DNA of 64,000 bases from Klebsiella sp. BIGb0407 (lineage in GTDB: Bacteria; Pseudomonadota; Gammaproteobacteria; Enterobacterales; Enterobacteriaceae), in NCBI RefSeq assembly GCF_024807845.1, contig NZ_JANUEQ010000012.1, forward strand, positions 45,448 through 109,447, written 5' to 3'. Below, in pieces: positions 41,445-53,703 of this stretch (its first letter is position 1; each line of letters starts with the position of its first letter). Under the pieces are notes generated by a model. It did no database searches. It was not told the DNA's origin and saw nothing but the letters and a program-made list of their open reading frames with translations. The translations under genes and the position numbers were made by a program.

Positions 41445-42653
41445 ATGATGAAACGAGATTACGGTGGTGTCGGTACAATAGCGTTGAGAGCCAGTGCGTT
41501 GCTGCAGGCTATGAGTCGGGATATTGAGGAACAGAGAAAAGAATTCAACCTGACTGAATATCATCAAACTTACACTCGTAATGCTGTGGCAAAGTTACCG
41601 AAGTTGAGCCGCCGTATCGTTGAGCAGTCGATGAAGGAAATGGAAGAACAGGGCTATAATTTCAATAAAAAACAGATAGGCAATGTTGAACAGTACGCTT
41701 TAACAATACAGAACGTCATTGATATCTATTCCCATCGAAAAATTCCAAAATACAGAGACTTGCATAAAGAGCCCTACGTTATCTTTGTTGTCAATCTTAA
41801 AGGTGGCGTATCAAAGACAGTCAGTACGGTAACACTGGCGCATGGACTGCGGGTGCACCAAGATTTACTTCGCCATGACTTGCGTATCCTTGTCATTGAT
41901 CTCGACCCTCAGGCATCAAGCACCATGTTCCTTGACCATACTCATAGTATCGGCTCGGTACTTGAAACTGCGGCACAGGCGATGTTGAACGACCTTGATG
42001 CTGAGACTCTGCGTAAAATGGTAATTCGCCCGACGATTATCCCTGGTGTAGATGTTATTCCTGCCTCAATTGATGATGGGTTTGTTGCCAGCCAATGGGA
42101 TGCATTGGTTGATGAACATCTCCCCGGGATGAATCCTTCTGAAGTTCTCCGGAAAAAAATTATTGAGCGCGTTGCTGATGATTACGACTTTATTTTTATC
42201 GATACCGGCCCTCACCTTGATCCCTTCTTGCTGAATGGGCTGGCGGCCAGCGATCTGCTGTTAACCCCTACTCCTCCCGCACAGGTCGATTTCCATTCGA
42301 CGTTGAAATATTTGACTCGCTTGCCTGAAATGCTTGAGCGTCTGGAGGAAGAAGGGATTGAACCCCGGCTTAGCGCAAATATTGGATTTATGTCGAAGAT
42401 GACAGGTAAGCGTGACCATGAAACCTCACACAGTCTGGCGCGCGAAGTCTATGCCAGCAGTATTCTTGACTCATCCTTACCCCGACTGGATGGGTTTGAA
42501 CGCTGTGGTGAATCATTCGATACGATTATCAGCGCTAACCCGATGTCTTATCCTGGCAGTGCAGAAGCATTGAAGAAAGCCCGAACCGAAGCTGAACGTT
42601 TTACAAAAGCTGTTTTTGACCGTATTGAATTTATCAGAGGATCTGTCGAATGA
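41445..42653 (+). CDS. parA: ParA partition ATPase, type Ia (P1-like)
   Basis: The 402-residue protein has an N-terminal helix-turn-helix region of about 100 residues and then the deviant Walker A KGGVSKT (119-125). LVIDLDPQASSTMF and FIFIDTGPHLDP follow. The length matches P1 ParA (398). It binds ATP and the nucleoid and moves plasmid copies apart with ParB; its ADP form represses the operon. Two ATG codons stand side by side at 41445 and 41448, after GAGGAAG. The stop overlaps the parB start. Confidence 0.96.
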   Translation: MMKRDYGGVGTIALRASALLQAMSRDIEEQRKEFNLTEYHQTYTRNAVAKLPKLSRRIVEQSMKEMEEQGYNFNKKQIGNVEQYALTIQNVIDIYSHRKIPKYRDLHKEPYVIFVVNLKGGVSKTVSTVTLAHGLRVHQDLLRHDLRILVIDLDPQASSTMFLDHTHSIGSVLETAAQAMLNDLDAETLRKMVIRPTIIPGVDVIPASIDDGFVASQWDALVDEHLPGMNPSEVLRKKIIERVADDYDFIFIDTGPHLDPFLLNGLAASDLLLTPTPPAQVDFHSTLKYLTRLPEMLERLEEEGIEPRLSANIGFMSKMTGKRDHETSHSLAREVYASSILDSSLPRLDGFERCGESFDTIISANPMSYPGSAEALKKARTEAERFTKAVFDRIEFIRGSVE

Positions 42654-43615
42654 AAAAGGTGTTAGCCCGTGGACGGGTACTTGGAAATAAAAGTTCTGAG
42701 TTTGCTCGGATGCTGGAAGGCGAAGGGAATGGCAGAGTCTTCACTTTAAAATCCGGCAAGCAAGCAACTTTTGTTCATACGGTGGTGTTGTCCGGAGATA
42801 TCGAGTCAAAAACATTTGTGGACTCAAAAGTGAATGGGCGTGATCAGTCGATGCTGACGCCAGAATCTTTTAGCGATATCTCCCGCACGATTAAACTACA
42901 ACAATTTTTCCCGGCTATCGGTCGTGAAGTGAATGGGCGCATTGAAATACTGGACGGAACTCGTCGTCGTGCTGCGTGTATTTTTAATCAGACAAAGTTT
43001 GATGTCCTGGTCACGAAAGATGAAATCAGTCTTTCAGATGCCCGTCAGCTGGCAGCGGATATTCAGACCGCGCGTGAACACAGTTTACGTGAACTGGGTA
43101 AACGTTTTGAAGTGATGTATGACAACGGTATGTCAAAGGATGATATCGCTCAGGCAGAAAACATGTCGCCTTCCAAAGTGACGCGTGCATTTCAGGCGGC
43201 AGCCGTTCCTGATGAGATGGTGGCTGTCTTCCCTGCTATTCATGATATTTCTCTGGCTGATTATCAGCTACTGCTTCAGGTTGATGACGATGCCAAGGCT
43301 AAAGGTGTATCTGTATCTGAGCTGATGGAAACTGTCAAAAAGCGGATAGCAGAGACTGAAGATGCTAGTACCGATAAGAAGAAAATACTGGCCATCATCA
43401 GAGCTGAGAGTAAGGGACTGAAGCCAGTAAAAGTTAAATCATTTGAAACTGAGAAGTTGTGTGAGTTCTCAGATCGCCACCAGTATGCTCGAAAGAAAAT
43501 CGATCAGAAAAAACGCTTAGTCGTGTATGAATTTTCGCGTATTTCATCGGCTGTGCAGTCTGAAATTGATGAAGCCATCAAAAAGATCATGAGCAAAATT
43601 ACTGTTGCCGAGTAG
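42650..43615 (+). CDS. parB: ParB centromere-binding protein (P1-like)
   Basis: The 321-residue protein overlaps parA by four bases (ATGA). It contains the ParB/Srx part (AIGREVNGRIEILDGTRRRAA), the linker SLSDARQLAADIQTAREHSL and the helix-turn-helix SKDDIAQAENMSPSKVTRAF. A basic C-terminal dimer domain ends it. The layout is like P1 ParB (333 residues). It should bind a parS site, most likely the palindrome at 43630-43655. Confidence 0.95.
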   Translation: MKKVLARGRVLGNKSSEFARMLEGEGNGRVFTLKSGKQATFVHTVVLSGDIESKTFVDSKVNGRDQSMLTPESFSDISRTIKLQQFFPAIGREVNGRIEILDGTRRRAACIFNQTKFDVLVTKDEISLSDARQLAADIQTAREHSLRELGKRFEVMYDNGMSKDDIAQAENMSPSKVTRAFQAAAVPDEMVAVFPAIHDISLADYQLLLQVDDDAKAKGVSVSELMETVKKRIAETEDASTDKKKILAIIRAESKGLKPVKVKSFETEKLCEFSDRHQYARKKIDQKKRLVVYEFSRISSAVQSEIDEAIKKIMSKITVAE

Positions 43616-43629
43616 TCAATTTATACCTT

Positions 43630-43655
43630 GGGAGTGTGTTAATAAGCACACTCCC
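43630..43655. repeat. palindrome after parB, candidate parS or terminator
   Basis: GGGAGTGTG and CACACTCCC form nine perfect pairs around the 8-base centre TTAATAAG, 14 bases after the parB stop. In P1 the centromere parS lies at this position. The stem is also compatible with a terminator, though only CTCATTTATTT follows. Confidence 0.65.
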
Positions 43656-43997
43656 CTCATTTATTTCCCCATAGCAATTCCATGTTTAAATAATTGAATT
43701 TTATGTATTTTTATTGTTTCTTTCATAGTGAAAGTTCCACTTATTTTCGTATTCTATTCAAACCTATTTGATAATGTCTTTATTAGGTTACAGTTCGCTA
43801 TTCAGGTAAATGATGCAAGCCAAAATAAAGTCGTTTTAACTCGCTCTTCATCCGCCTTGCACCCAACTTCCACTGTGAACACAGCTCCAGAATCTGAGTA
43901 ACTTCTCCGGAGCCAGTCACGAGAAATGCCGCTGGGACGGCATACGAATTTCTCATAATTGTGCAGGCTGGTATCTACAGAATACCTGCCTGTAAGG
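43656..43997. other. junction between partition block and decayed glv block
   Basis: No gene is visible. Base composition changes here from AT-rich to the mixed composition of the glv remnants. Confidence 0.5.
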
Positions 43998-46907
<2,910 letters not shown>

Positions 46908-47097
46908 TTGAAATCCTCATGTAACAACTTGTAGGGGAAGAGGCCTTATTTGTATTTGGCATACTTCACGTGCCACACTTAATTATGCTGGGTAAGCCTT
47001 TGTGCTGGCCTGATAGGAGAATAGACGTCTGCCCTTACGGCAACATGGCTCACTGTTACGATACATGATCGCTTTCATGGTTTTAATTGCGTCTATG

Positions 47098-47127
47098 GTG
47101 TCTAATTTTTTATAGAAAATTAGACAC
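47098..47127. promoter_or_regulatory. palindromic operator of the glv locus
   Basis: GTGTCTAATTTT (47098-47109) and its perfect inverted copy AAAATTAGACAC (47116-47127) flank a 6-base centre. It lies between the EIICB remnant and glvR, 43 bases before the glvR start codon. A half-site GGTCTAA lies at 47164-47170. A GntR-type regulator such as GlvR would bind such a palindrome. Confidence 0.8.
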
Positions 47128-47169
47128 GCTGAATACGATATCTATTTCAGCACAATGAATAGAGGTCTA

Positions 47170-47897
47170 ATGGTGATCTACAAATCTATCGCTGACAAGT
47201 TGCGCCTTCGGCTCTATTCCTCCAATTTTGATATCGGTAGCCCGCTTCCGGGAAAAAACTTGCGGAAGAGTTCGGTGTCGTCCGTATGACAATCCATAAA
47301 GCAATCGATCTGCTGGTCACCTGAGGGCTAGTCGTGCGTCGTCAAGGTTCCGGTACTTATGTCACCCGCAACGATTTGTATCACGAAACCACTAATCTGA
47401 CCGGGCTAGCAGAGGTATTACGCAAGCAGGGTAAGGAAGTCGTCAGTCATGTATTGCTTTTTGAAATGATGCCAAGACCACCGGCCATTGCCAGTCTGCT
47501 ACGGATAAAAATTGATGAACGGATCTATTTCTCGCGCCGGGTGCGATTTGTCGATGGCAAGCCGCTAATGCTGGAAGACAGCTATATGCTTGTGAAGCTA
47601 TTTCGTAATCTGTCGCTGATACATCTGGAGGGATCAAAGTCCGATTATATTGAAAATGAGTGCGGGGTAACCATCAGCGGTAACTATGAGACGCTGACGC
47701 CTGTGCTGGCGGACAAGCAGCTGGCGCAGTCGATGAACGTATCTGAACAGATGCCGCTACTACGTATTACATCCCTCTCCTACAGTGATAGCGGGGATTT
47801 TCTTAACTATTCCGTGATGTTCCGTAATGCCAGTGAGTATCAGGTGGACTACCATTTGCGGCGCATCCAAACGGAGAATCCGGTATATGCTCAATAA
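47170..47897 (+). pseudogene. glvR: GntR-family regulator of the glv locus, decayed
   Basis: From ATG 47170 the frame reads VIYKSIADKLRLRLYSSNFD, then loses two or so bases at CCGGGAAAAAACTTGC (normally ...PGEKKLAEEF). It continues with the helix-turn-helix VVRMTIHKAIDLLVT and meets TGA in place of Trp near 47322. The rest, GLVVRRQGSGTYVTRNDLYH to RNASEYQVDYHLRRIQ, is an intact UTRA effector domain. It is the YidP/GlvR type. The damaged DNA-binding half means it cannot work unless translation restarts, and that product could not bind DNA. Confidence 0.88.
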
Positions 47898-48042
47898 AAA
47901 TATTACCAGGCTGACGCGTCAGAGACTTGTCCAACTCCTCCTCAGTTCGAAAAAAAGTTTAGAAATGAGGAGAAGTTTATTGTTCGATGATTTTTTAATA
48001 TTTAAGAAACATTGAGGCTTGTCAGAATTATCTGGATCAGGT

Positions 48043-48369
48043 TTAAAGGCTTATAAGGCGTTTGAATAATAGATTCTGAACATCTTGTTTGTGAGAAAGT
48101 ATCGCGTGTGTTGTTACTATGTCATCTTCTATCGAATACAAAACTTTGTAGCCGTCCGGAGTATTGCACTCCCGATATTTTGCGCAGCCAATCTTCAATA
48201 ATTCCGGACAGATTTGACATCCGAGCGGAAACTCATTAATCCGGCTTTCGAAGTGTTCAATGATGCCACTGATCACTTCTTTTGGTTCCACCTCTATACG
48301 CCGTAAATGATTAACGATATCTTCGAGACAGATTTTTACCGTTCGGGTGTACTGAATCACAATCACCAT
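48043..48369 (-). CDS. RelE/ParE-superfamily toxin
   Basis: The 108-residue protein ends with the typical strands KYRECNTPDGYKVLYSIEDD and VTTHAILSHKQDVQNLLFKR. The N-terminal half is helical (LEDIVNHLRRIEVEPKEVIS). It follows a Phd-like antitoxin with an overlapping stop and start. RelE relatives cut mRNA on the ribosome or poison gyrase; which applies here cannot be told. The gene is intact. Confidence 0.85.
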   Translation of the reverse strand: MVIVIQYTRTVKICLEDIVNHLRRIEVEPKEVISGIIEHFESRINEFPLGCQICPELLKIGCAKYRECNTPDGYKVLYSIEDDIVTTHAILSHKQDVQNLLFKRLISL

Positions 48370-48596
48370 TAAAGCCCTGCCAGTAACTGTTCTTTAGTAA
48401 GCAGATGGCCATCAGTTTTATCTTTCTCTGAAATGGTAAGCAGCTTTAATAGCGCAATAGCGTTTTGACGCTCCTGCTGGGCAACATATGACTCAATCAC
48501 ATACGCCGGAATACCGTTCTGAGTCACCAGAATCGGCTCTTCAAGGTCAAGCGATGCGGCGTTCTTCTTTACGTAACTAATAGTCTCAACTTTCAT
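48369..48596 (-). CDS. Phd/YefM-type antitoxin
   Basis: The 75-residue protein begins MKVETISYVKKNAASLDLEE and has PILVTQNGIPAYVIESY, the Phd/YefM signature for the DNA-binding N-terminal fold. The C-terminal tail (EKDKTDGHLLTKEQLLAGL) would cover the toxin. TTGCTATG and AGAGGTTGC precede the start. It forms a two-gene operon with the toxin. Confidence 0.88.
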   Translation of the reverse strand: MKVETISYVKKNAASLDLEEPILVTQNGIPAYVIESYVAQQERQNAIALLKLLTISEKDKTDGHLLTKEQLLAGL

Positions 48597-49144
48597 AGCA
48601 ACCTCTTGATGCGGAGGTTCAAATATGGTCTGTATTTAGTCTTATTGCAATAAGTTACAGTGAAAAACTAAACTTGTTTTCAGTTATCGAGGGAATTAAA
48701 ACCTGATGAGAAGTATCTTCTCTGAAATGGTGAACGAATTCTTATTCGGTAGCGAGGCGTTGAACAAGCGAAGTGCCTCAGAAAAGGGCACGTAAAGGAT
48801 TTGGGATGTCAGGGTGTCCTGAACATACGACTAAAAACCCTATTTATTCGCTGTTTTTCATCCTTAATCCCCCACGATGAATTAATATCTAACAATTTGA
48901 TTTATATTGATTAAATGATTTAATTTCAGATTGAAATTCCCAGTTTTTAAAGTAATCATCGACACCATTCAAAGTGTAAGCTATAACTACTTTTTCTGTT
49001 TTTTATACGGAACAAAACTTCAGCTAGAAGCGCGCGATTGGCCTTGTCACCAAGGCTTTTCGCGGGAAGTCCCTTTCTTTCAGGTGGAGGAGGAAGAGAA
49101 AAGCCCGCGCAAGCAGGCTAGTGAGGCCGGTTCTGTTGCTCAAT
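48597..49144. other. region without a gene before the IS200/IS605 remnant
   Basis: Nothing coding is supported. The last 120 bases are richer in GC and purine-rich (GGTGGAGGAGGAAGAG) and may belong to the end of the IS200/IS605 element. Confidence 0.45.
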
Positions 49145-49500
49145 TTATTTCTTAATGACTTCAAGTGGTGCACCGCCCACGCTACCAGCGAAGTATGACG
49201 GTGACCAAAGCGCGTCTGACTTTTCCGTGGGATTATGCAAATCGAGATGATGCAATTTCATCTTGCGACTGCTAACCCCTTTCAGACTGTTAACCAGCTT
49301 GATGATCGCCATATTCGGCGGGAAGTTAAGCAGCATATGAACGTGATCCGACTCCCCGTTAAACTCCATCAGCTCGCAGTCAAATAGCTCGCATACGTTG
49401 CAACAAATGCTCTCCAACGTTTCCAGATGTGTGGCGCTGAATACCGCCCCGCCCGATAAGTCATGCCCATAGACCAACCTTGAAAATGCATTCTGACGTT
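49145..49500 (-). pseudogene. IS200/IS605 transposase TnpA, 5' part damaged
   Basis: The frame reads VFSATHLETLESICCNVCEL, then MEFNGESDHVHMLLNFPPNM with the HUH motif HVH. The C-terminus is LWSPSYFAGSVGGAPLEVIK. This is the Y1 single-strand transposase. The usual N-terminus (HLVFVTKYRRKVF) is replaced by a shifted reading, so the gene lacks a proper start. Confidence 0.85.
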
Positions 49501-49516
49501 ATTACTATAGAAATAT

Positions 49517-49891
49517 ATGAGCACTCAGACCAAAACATTATCAGTCAGAGTAAAAGACAAACACGCCGCCGTATTGCGGCAGATGGCCTTTGTGGTCAAT
49601 CAGGTCGTTAATCTGGCAAACGAGATAACCTGCGCGGCATACAGCAACGCTGGTGCTTTTGGTGCATAGGCTCCCAATTGGCTGTCGGCGTTTGATGTTA
49701 AAAAAAGGACGGCAGGCATGCAGAAAGAGCACGGCTATACCATCGGCAGCGCTACCGTACAGGAAGTTATCGCCGACCACGGCAATGCACGGAAACAGTT
49801 TAAACGTTCCCGGTTGCTCTGGTGCGTCAGTGATGGCGTTCGCCGTTCGCTTGGATGGATCCCGTTTCAACCAGGAGGCTGTTCTGCCTGA
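49517..49891 (+). pseudogene. IS605-type TnpB (RNA-guided nuclease family), N-terminal remnant
   Basis: ATG 49517 opens a TnpB N-terminus, MSTQTKTLSVRVKDKHAAVL, and continues in frame through a TAG at 49667. It then reads APNWLSAFDVKKRTAGMQKE and ARKQFKRSRLLWCVSDGVRR to SLGWIPFQPGGCSA, where it ends at 49891. The catalytic RuvC part is missing, so it is dead. It diverges from the tnpA remnant as in IS605. Confidence 0.8.
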
Positions 49892-50298
49892 AAAAAGACG
49901 TCAAAACTATCCACCGATTCGGTGCATAACCCTGTGGGTGAGTGACATAAGGATGTCCGTATCTTTGGGCCGATGTGCCGTGCTCGCACGTTCCCGACAT
50001 TCACGGTGCGTTCAGCTCTCTCATGTCGCGCTACGGTCTCCGCACCGCCCTGATGCCCGTCTACTGTGAGGGTTCGGCACAGAAGGGTGCCGGATGCTGA
50101 GGATGTCGACGTATGTTTAACTGACCTGTATTACCCTGGAAAACGGTGTGTGAGCCCTGTATATCAACGGGCAGTATCTGGGCGCTGATGATTGCAGTGA
50201 TGAACGGTTTTTACTGGGGGATCTCCTGGAGCATTTATTCCGGCAGCCAAGGGTGTCCGTTGAAACAGTGACCCATCCGGTACCACAAAGATGGATCT
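49892..50298. other. scrambled region
   Basis: No family could be recognised in any frame. Further TnpB or methylase debris is likely, since both neighbours are truncated here. Confidence 0.4.
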
Positions 50299-50594
50299 GA
50301 AATTTTAATTGACTGTGGTGGGATATGACTATTGGCTAACAGGAATTTAATGATCCCGAAAATATGGCTTACCGTCCACGTAGGTTGACCCCTAGAAAAT
50401 GTGCGCGATTAATGAGCTTTGAGCAACCTGGAAAAGTAACTTTTCGGATCCCCGTATCTGATACCCAAGCGTACCGACAGTTTGGAAATTCAGTCATTGT
50501 GCCCGTTTTTGGCGCAGTGGCTCGTTTACTTGATTCAAAAATTGCCTGCGCTGTTGAAATACGAAAATCAAAGGCACTAAGAAACATAGATTGA
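50299..50594 (+). pseudogene. dcm: C-terminal remnant of a Dcm-like cytosine methyltransferase
   Basis: The frame first shows EILID, then after a shift [20 protein letters not shown] and later [20 protein letters not shown], which are the final motifs (IX-X) of E. coli Dcm. The protein ends about where Dcm ends. Motifs I-VIII, including the catalytic PC motif, are absent, so it cannot methylate DNA. No vsr gene follows. Confidence 0.85.
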
Positions 50595-50814
50595 TTTCAA
50601 AAGAATCGCCGCACGGCGTTTTTATACATTGAATACGCGTTTTATTTCACTTTTGACCTGACCAGTACAGGGTAAGTAACGTCCGATGCTGGTCGGCGTC
50701 AAAGATGCGTCATCTATGGAGGCTATGGTGGCATCAAGCAAAGTATTTTTGTCGATATTTGTGAAACGGAGCTAAAGCATCACGGAAAAAATTCTGACAT
50801 GCCTGTCTTTTTCA

Positions 50815-50850
50815 CCCACCCATTACTGTGATTCCTCAGTAATGGGTGGG
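50815..50850. terminator. 14-bp perfect stem-loop after the psu operon
   Basis: CCCACCCATTACTG and its inverted copy flank the loop TGATTCCT. It lies 43 bases after the last gene of the minus-strand operon. No U tract follows on that strand, so it may protect mRNA ends or act with Rho. Confidence 0.6.
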
Positions 50851-50892
50851 CTCACTAAAGCAGGTTAAATGATGTTGGTGAGTCCCCATAAG

Positions 50893-51366
50893 TTAGCGGC
50901 TGATGAAGTCCCATTGGCGAGCTACCCAAGTTCCACTGTACTGCATAAGAAAACCAAATAACCCACCCAGGGCCAGAGTTGATGCCACCGGCATCCAGCT
51001 TCCCTGTGAACCAAATAAGGCGCAGGCACCGATAAAACTCCCTGGAACAAAGAAGAGAGCGCGTAGTTGAGATTGGGCACACATCACAAAAGAGATAATA
51101 CCCGTCAAAGCAGCGGTATAACTCAGGCTTGCTGACGTGGAGAGTGCCATCACAATAGCCGCCCAACTGACACCACTGATATTTGCGGCGATACCGCGAC
51201 ACAGACCAGTCAGCCCTTTAATCGGAATGGCAAAGTAAGTGGTACAGCCTAAAAAGCCAATCCAGCTCATCAGCAGTAATTGTTCAGCCAAGCACGCCCA
51301 GACGGCAGATAAAATACCGATGCTAAATGCGAGGCAAAGCATAAGTCGAGTTTCACTTTTCATCAT
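50893..51366 (-). CDS. DUF1097 family membrane protein
   Basis: The 157-residue protein has five hydrophobic segments and the DUF1097 pattern (LLLMSWIGFLGCTTYFAIP, GISGVSWAA-like ANISGVSWAAIVMAL, FVPGSFIGACALF). YcdZ of E. coli is of this kind; the function is not known. It overlaps the nucleoside transporter gene by four bases and is the last gene of the psu operon. A role in pseudouridine uptake can be suspected only from this coupling. Confidence 0.82.
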   Translation of the reverse strand: MMKSETRLMLCLAFSIGILSAVWACLAEQLLLMSWIGFLGCTTYFAIPIKGLTGLCRGIAANISGVSWAAIVMALSTSASLSYTAALTGIISFVMCAQSQLRALFFVPGSFIGACALFGSQGSWMPVASTLALGGLFGFLMQYSGTWVARQWDFISR

Positions 51367-52634
51367 GAGACTATCGTTAATGCGCCCAGTCCGATAAATA
51401 ATCCCGCAATGGTTGCGCTCATTAGATTCGATAGAGTCGCTGCCAGTAAAGCGCGTAAACCTAATCGGGCAATATCTGAAGCGCGATCCGGTGCGACGGC
51501 ACTGAACGCTCCCACCACCACGGCGATGGAACCAAAATTAGCAAAGCCACAGAGAGCAAAAGAGATAACGGCGATGGTTTTTGGATCCAAGGCATGGACT
51601 GTATCTTTAAGATAAGGGGCGAAATTTACGTAAGCAACAAACTCATTGATAGCCAGTTTTTGTCCAATCAAGCCACCTGCCAGTGCTGCGTTATCCCAGC
51701 TCACGCCCATGATGTAGGCCATAGGGGAGAAAACGTAACCCAGTAAGCTTTCAAGGCTGATACTTGGCCAGCCAAATAAGCCTCCAATACCGCCAATAAT
51801 ACCGTTTATCAAGGCAATTAAGGCGACAAATGCCATTACCACGGTGGCAACGCCGACCGCAATTTTTAGCCCCAGCATGGCACCATTGGCCGCCGCTTCG
51901 ATAACACTTGCCGGGCGTTTATCGCTGAATGAGATCTGGTTAAACTCAACCTCAGAAGGTTCTGTCGCTGGACTCAGCATACGGGCAAACAGGATCCCGC
52001 CAGGAATAGCCATTAATGAAGCGGCCAGTAAATACTCAATCGGAACACCTAATCCGGCATAACCAACCAGCATCGAGCCAGCGATAGATGCCATGCCGCT
52101 ACAAATCACCGTAAACAGCTCGTTGCGGTTCATTTTATTGATAAAAGGTTTGAGCACTGCAGGGAGTTCATTTTGGCCAAGAAAAATAGTGGTGACAGCG
52201 GCGAATGCTTCCACTTTGCTGACGCGCATCATCTTCTGGAACAGGTAACCCAGTATATTAATAAACCATCCCATGACACCAATGTAGTAGAGAATAGAGA
52301 TAAGTGATGTAATGAATATAATCGCTGGTAATACATGAAATGCAAAAACAAAGCCAGCACCATCAAATAGCTCATTCATTTTGGGGCCAACAAGCCCGCC
52401 AAATATAAAAGAGCTCCCAGCGTCACTGTATGAAATGACTTTATTTACGCCACTGGCTATAGAGTTAATTAACCATTTCCCTGCAGGGACATACAGCATT
52501 ACCGCCCCGAGTATAATTTGTAAAATTAAAGCGGCACCTACTGTTCTTAAACTTATTTTTCTCCGGTTATTAGAAAAGATAAAGGCAATCAGAAGCAATA
52601 TAGCAATACCTAACAAGCTACGTAATAGATCCAT
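51363..52634 (-). CDS. psuT: NupC/CNT-family transporter, probably for pseudouridine
   Basis: The 423-residue protein is a concentrative nucleoside transporter of the NupC family with about ten membrane segments. Family motifs are FIFGGLVGPKMNELFDGAGF, FAFHVLPAIIFITSLISILY, FLGQNELPAVLKPFI and ISFALCGFANFGSIAVVVGA. Location after psuG and psuK makes pseudouridine the likely substrate, as for E. coli PsuT (YeiM). It brings the nucleoside in with a cation gradient. The gene is intact. Confidence 0.9.
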   Translation of the reverse strand: MDLLRSLLGIAILLLIAFIFSNNRRKISLRTVGAALILQIILGAVMLYVPAGKWLINSIASGVNKVISYSDAGSSFIFGGLVGPKMNELFDGAGFVFAFHVLPAIIFITSLISILYYIGVMGWFINILGYLFQKMMRVSKVEAFAAVTTIFLGQNELPAVLKPFINKMNRNELFTVICSGMASIAGSMLVGYAGLGVPIEYLLAASLMAIPGGILFARMLSPATEPSEVEFNQISFSDKRPASVIEAAANGAMLGLKIAVGVATVVMAFVALIALINGIIGGIGGLFGWPSISLESLLGYVFSPMAYIMGVSWDNAALAGGLIGQKLAINEFVAYVNFAPYLKDTVHALDPKTIAVISFALCGFANFGSIAVVVGAFSAVAPDRASDIARLGLRALLAATLSNLMSATIAGLFIGLGALTIVS

Positions 52635-52664
52635 AAAGCCGTTCCTTTAATATATACGCCGATA

Positions 52665-52709
52665 CCTGAAAGGGGATGAGAGCATACAGAGGCTCCTCCA
52701 CCTTTCAGG
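52665..52709. promoter_or_regulatory. stem-loop between psuG and psuT
   Basis: CCTGAAAGG (52665-52673) pairs perfectly with CCTTTCAGG (52701-52709). It lies in the 130-base gap between psuG and psuT and may lower the expression of the transporter relative to the enzymes. Confidence 0.55.
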
Positions 52710-52764
52710 CTGGAATTTTATTTAGCTATTTTTATCAGGATAAAACTTAAGGAGTAACGCTGTT

Positions 52765-53703
52765 TTAAGCTGCCGTTTTTTGGTAACAACATGCAATCTG
52801 AGCGGCCAGTTTTGCGTTATTGAATACCAGTTGAATATTTGAGTGAAGACTGTCTCCCCCGGTCAGTTCTGCTACTCGCGCCAGCAGGAATGGAGTACTG
52901 TCTTTACCGTGTATACCTTGTTCTACTGACTCTGCCACTGCTTGCTCAATGGCGGCATTAATTTTTGACTCCGGCATCGCAAATTGTTCAGGGATAGGGT
53001 TAGCAATGACCATTCCGCCTTCCAGGCCTGACTGCCACTTAGTGCTCATGGCTTTAGCAATTTGCTCTGGCTCATCCAGCTGAATGCTGACGGAGAATGG
53101 GCTGGTACGACAGAAGAATGCTGGTAATACGTGGGTCTGATAGCCAATCAACGGTACACCGTGAGTTTCCAAGTATTCGGTGGTTAAACCTAAATCCAGA
53201 ATCGATTTGGCCCCTGCACAAATAACCGCGACATTAGTTTTCGCCAGTTCCTGTAAGTCGGCTGATATATCAAAGGTTTGCTCAGCTCCACGGTGAACGC
53301 CACCAATTCCTCCGGTAGCAAAGACATGGATCCCGGCCATCTCAGCAATAATCATGGTTGATGCCACAGTAGTGGCCCCATTTTTACCTGCGGCAATAAT
53401 AAATGGCAGGTCTCGACGACTTACTTTCGCCACGTTGTGGCCCTCTTTGCCCAGTAATTCAATCTCTTCGCGTGTTAGGCCCGCTTTCATTCGGCCGTTA
53501 ATAATAGCGATAGTGGCCGGTACCGCGCCGTTATCACGAATTTGTTGTTCTACGGCTAAGGCTGTTTCTGCATTTTGTGGATAAGGCATTCCATGAGAAA
53601 TAATGGTCGACTCTAAAGCAACAATAGGACGATTATTGGCTAATGCTTCAGAAACTTCGGGTGAGATATCCAGATATTCATGGGTGATAACATTGTTTTT
53701 CAT
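52765..53703 (-). CDS. psuG: pseudouridine-5'-phosphate glycosidase
   Basis: The 312-residue enzyme splits pseudouridine 5'-phosphate into uracil and ribose 5-phosphate, acting on the C-C glycosidic bond. It has the same length as E. coli PsuG, and E31, D149 and K166 fall at the same numbers as the known active-site residues. Motifs include [35 protein letters not shown] and [13 protein letters not shown]. Its start overlaps the kinase stop by four bases. The gene is intact. Confidence 0.96.
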   Translation of the reverse strand: MKNNVITHEYLDISPEVSEALANNRPIVALESTIISHGMPYPQNAETALAVEQQIRDNGAVPATIAIINGRMKAGLTREEIELLGKEGHNVAKVSRRDLPFIIAAGKNGATTVASTMIIAEMAGIHVFATGGIGGVHRGAEQTFDISADLQELAKTNVAVICAGAKSILDLGLTTEYLETHGVPLIGYQTHVLPAFFCRTSPFSVSIQLDEPEQIAKAMSTKWQSGLEGGMVIANPIPEQFAMPESKINAAIEQAVAESVEQGIHGKDSTPFLLARVAELTGGDSLHSNIQLVFNNAKLAAQIACCYQKTAA

